A DNA stretch of 64,000 nucleotides, taken from assembly GCF_000719285.1 (NCBI RefSeq), contig NZ_JOFS01000009.1, forward strand, positions 372,001-436,000, written 5' to 3'. The translations under genes and the position numbers were made by a program. This DNA comes from Streptomyces bicolor. GTDB lineage: Bacteria; Actinomycetota; Actinomycetes; Streptomycetales; Streptomycetaceae. Below the pieces are notes generated by a model. It did no database searches, had not been told where the DNA came from, and saw only the letters and a program-made list of their open reading frames with translations. Positions 62,182-64,000 of the stretch are shown here, one piece after another. The first letter of the stretch is position 1. Each line of letters begins with the position of its first letter.

Positions 62182-64000
62182 CGCAGACCCAGAATCAGCA
62201 GCGAGAGGCTCTCGAAGGGTTCTTGCACCGATTCTTCGGCCCAGGAAACGGTGTCTGGCCGAACCTCGATCCTGACTTCCGCTACAAGGACCGCACGCTG
62301 CCGTTCGTCGAAGCCATTCGACGCGGCGACGACGCGCCCGTAGTCCTTCCGCGCGTCTATACGGACCGCGATCGTTTCGTCGTGTACGTCATTGCCCGGG
62401 AACCTGGCGAGCGTGCCAAAACAGCCGAGTTGATCCGCGCATTCGCTGGCCCGACGTACATCGCGTATGACGAGCAGGTTGGGATTCAGCCCGCCTGGCT
62501 GGACCCTGATGATCCCATCGAGCAGGCCATCCGCGATTTCGCTGGCGATCGGACCACTTTCCGTCTGGAGACGGGGCGCACGCTTGAGCACCGCCTGAAC
62601 CTGGCCGGGGCCCTGGAGTTGATGCAGAGGACCGAGGCTCGGCGTCCTCCCAGGATGTGGCGCGTGGCCAAACCGATCGGCCGGCTCCTCGCCGAGTTCG
62701 ACGCGTCGCTCTCCGCGGGCGCTGAGGCCGCCTCGAACGTGATCCTTGAGCATCTAGCGGCGGCTGGTGGTGTCACCGCAGCCAACCTCGCAAACCTGAG
62801 GATCAAGCGGCTTGACCGGCTCGGCCGCAGTGAGGAGATTCTCCAACTCCCTGAACTGCCTGACGCCGTCCGGCAGGACCCTCCCCTCCCGGTCAAGGAA
62901 GCAATCTTGACCGCTGTGTACGCGGCGTTGGAGGAATCTCTCGCAGAGGGCGACCTCTCATCGGCACGGGCGAAGCTCCAAGAGCGAGGCCGCTTCGTCC
63001 CTGCCCTGCTGGATACCGATGCGGGCAGGCTCGGCGCTCAGGCCGTCGCTGTTCTTCTAATGGCGGCCACCATCCTTGAGGACCTGCCTGCTCTGCGTCG
63101 TCTCGTGAAAGCCGTTCGGAGCGCAGATCGCATCGGCGAACTGCCCCCGCTGGTCTGGGAGGACGCTCAACGCGTTCTTGCTGAAGGCGTTGGCGAGGAA
63201 TCACCTCCCGTCGTGGCAGAGCCCGTGCCGCAAGTTCCTGAAGACGATGGGTCGAAAACGATTCCGCCGATCGACTCCTGGCCTGCCTTCCTCGCGGCCG
63301 TAGCCGCGGGCAGCCGTGCAGGCAAGTCAGCAGTTGAACAGCGCAGTTGGACTGCGTGGGCTCCACCCGCAGTCCATGATGCGTCCCTCGCCAAATTCCT
63401 GGACGGGCTGGAGAATCAAGCTGCTGAGGAGGCCTGGCGAGCGGTTGGAGCGTTCATTGACGCCGACGGATATGTAGCTCCCGCCGGTCTGACCGCCCAT
63501 GCATTCATTCGGAACGCGGTCGCCTTCGACCGGTTCGGCCCCGGCGACCTCGCCGCGCTCCAGGCCCTCACAGAGATCGCACTCCGAACCGGTCCTTCGG
63601 CGCACACCTACGCCGAACTTCTCGACGAGATCGGCGCCTACAGCAGTCGATGGGTCTCACCTGAACGGGCATCAATTGCGCTGGACTTCGTCGACCGGCT
63701 GTTCTTGGTCGCCTGCCCAGACGTGGACGCTCGCAGCAAGCTCGCATACAACCTGCTGGAGCCGCTCTGGCGGCATCAAGGACGGCTCAACGAAGCTGAT
63801 TTGGCGTTCGCCAAGCGTCTCTCAAGGGAACTCGGTGTCGTCTTCTCTTGGCAGGACCGGGTCGGCTCCGACGACGATGAGCGTGAGCTGTCGCTCTCAG
63901 ACCTGCCGCCCATGAAAGTGCTGCTCTACTCCCTGGACGACGCTGTGCTCACGCGCTGCGCCGAGGAGATCAAGCAGCTTGCCCCCGCAGTGGACACCGC
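62178..64000 (+). CDS. dpdD: DpdD-like protein, truncated by window end
   Basis: The frame starts with GTG at 62178, in a four-base overlap with dpdK's stop, and stays open through the last base, giving at least 607 residues. The N-terminus (TQTQNQQREALEGFLHRFFG) is followed by beta-rich and then long helical stretches, and I see no nuclease or helicase motif. Position and size (last gene of the restriction block, unknown fold) fit DpdD of the Dpd system. The name is the least certain of the eight; the rest of the gene and likely dpdA-C lie to the right. Confidence 0.55.
   Translation, partial: MTQTQNQQREALEGFLHRFFGPGNGVWPNLDPDFRYKDRTLPFVEAIRRGDDAPVVLPRVYTDRDRFVVYVIAREPGERAKTAELIRAFAGPTYIAYDEQVGIQPAWLDPDDPIEQAIRDFAGDRTTFRLETGRTLEHRLNLAGALELMQRTEARRPPRMWRVAKPIGRLLAEFDASLSAGAEAASNVILEHLAAAGGVTAANLANLRIKRLDRLGRSEEILQLPELPDAVRQDPPLPVKEAILTAVYAALEESLAEGDLSSARAKLQERGRFVPALLDTDAGRLGAQAVAVLLMAATILEDLPALRRLVKAVRSADRIGELPPLVWEDAQRVLAEGVGEESPPVVAEPVPQVPEDDGSKTIPPIDSWPAFLAAVAAGSRAGKSAVEQRSWTAWAPPAVHDASLAKFLDGLENQAAEEAWRAVGAFIDADGYVAPAGLTAHAFIRNAVAFDRFGPGDLAALQALTEIALRTGPSAHTYAELLDEIGAYSSRWVSPERASIALDFVDRLFLVACPDVDARSKLAYNLLEPLWRHQGRLNEADLAFAKRLSRELGVVFSWQDRVGSDDDERELSLSDLPPMKVLLYSLDDAVLTRCAEEIKQLAPAVDT

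Larger units (their letters stand above)
27108..64000. mobile_element. integrated phage-satellite-like element with Dpd defence cargo (right end not in window)
   Basis: From the 3' end of the CAT tRNA onward the gene content changes from core chromosome to integrase, excisionase-like protein, phage regulators, phage DNA modification, packaging and head genes, and then a defence operon. I see no tail, lysis or replication module. The right attachment site (a copy of the 3' end of the tRNA) was not found by eye, so the right boundary lies beyond the window, or between the head genes and the Dpd genes if these are two islands. Lower-GC, less biased codon use in the Dpd genes supports transfer. 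Confidence 0.7.

Overview
The window looks like a Streptomyces chromosome. The DNA is GC-rich, GTG starts are frequent, and the left half carries a typical actinomycete gene set, including a group 2 sigma factor of the HrdA type beside dnaG. There are two very different regions: ordinary core/accessory chromosome at 1-27107, and an integrated element running from a tRNA at 27034-27107 to beyond the right edge.

Region 1 (1-26.6 kb), chromosome. In order: HxlR regulator; class F sortase with a secreted partner; MOSC protein; phosphotransferase; M4 protease; gamma-glutamylcyclotransferase-like protein; assimilatory nitrate reductase; a three-gene operon (stand-alone adenylation enzyme, ferric-reductase-like membrane protein, enoyl-CoA hydratase); SanA-like protein; sirohydrochlorin chelatase; SnoaL-like protein; dGTPase; ferredoxin reductase; dnaG; hrdA-type sigma factor; a heterodimeric ABC exporter; FGGY kinase; YtxH-like protein. 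It ends with two identical tandem tRNA-Asn genes and a tRNA with anticodon CAT.

Region 2 (27.1-44.9 kb), phage-like element. A tyrosine integrase ends just inside the CAT tRNA. Between them lie a perfect 21-bp inverted repeat and three phased 9-bp direct repeats. Next come an excisionase-like protein, a serine-recombinase relative without its catalytic domain, an XRE regulator with a membrane partner, a ParB-like protein surrounded by clustered GAATTC sites, a methyltransferase/Mom-like fusion and a ParB-nuclease protein. A complete head and packaging block follows: small and large terminase, P-loop/HNH protein, portal, scaffold, decoration protein, major capsid. No tail, tape-measure, lysis or replication genes are seen in the window, so the element resembles a capsid-forming phage satellite or a tail-less prophage.

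Region 3 (45.5-64 kb), defence cargo. Eight genes on the plus strand, each overlapping the next, match the restriction half of the Dpd 7-deazaguanine DNA-modification system in composition and order: DpdE, F, G, H, I, J, K and a truncated DpdD-like gene. Divergent from it is a VUT/YhhQ-type transporter gene, the family that imports 7-deazaguanine precursors. The modification genes (dpdA, dpdB, dpdC) are not in the window and would be expected to the right. The most interesting proposal is that a Streptomyces phage-satellite-like element carries a Dpd system supplied by precursor import, alongside a second, Mom-like DNA modification gene of its own. The right attachment site was not found, so whether region 3 belongs to the same element is an inference.
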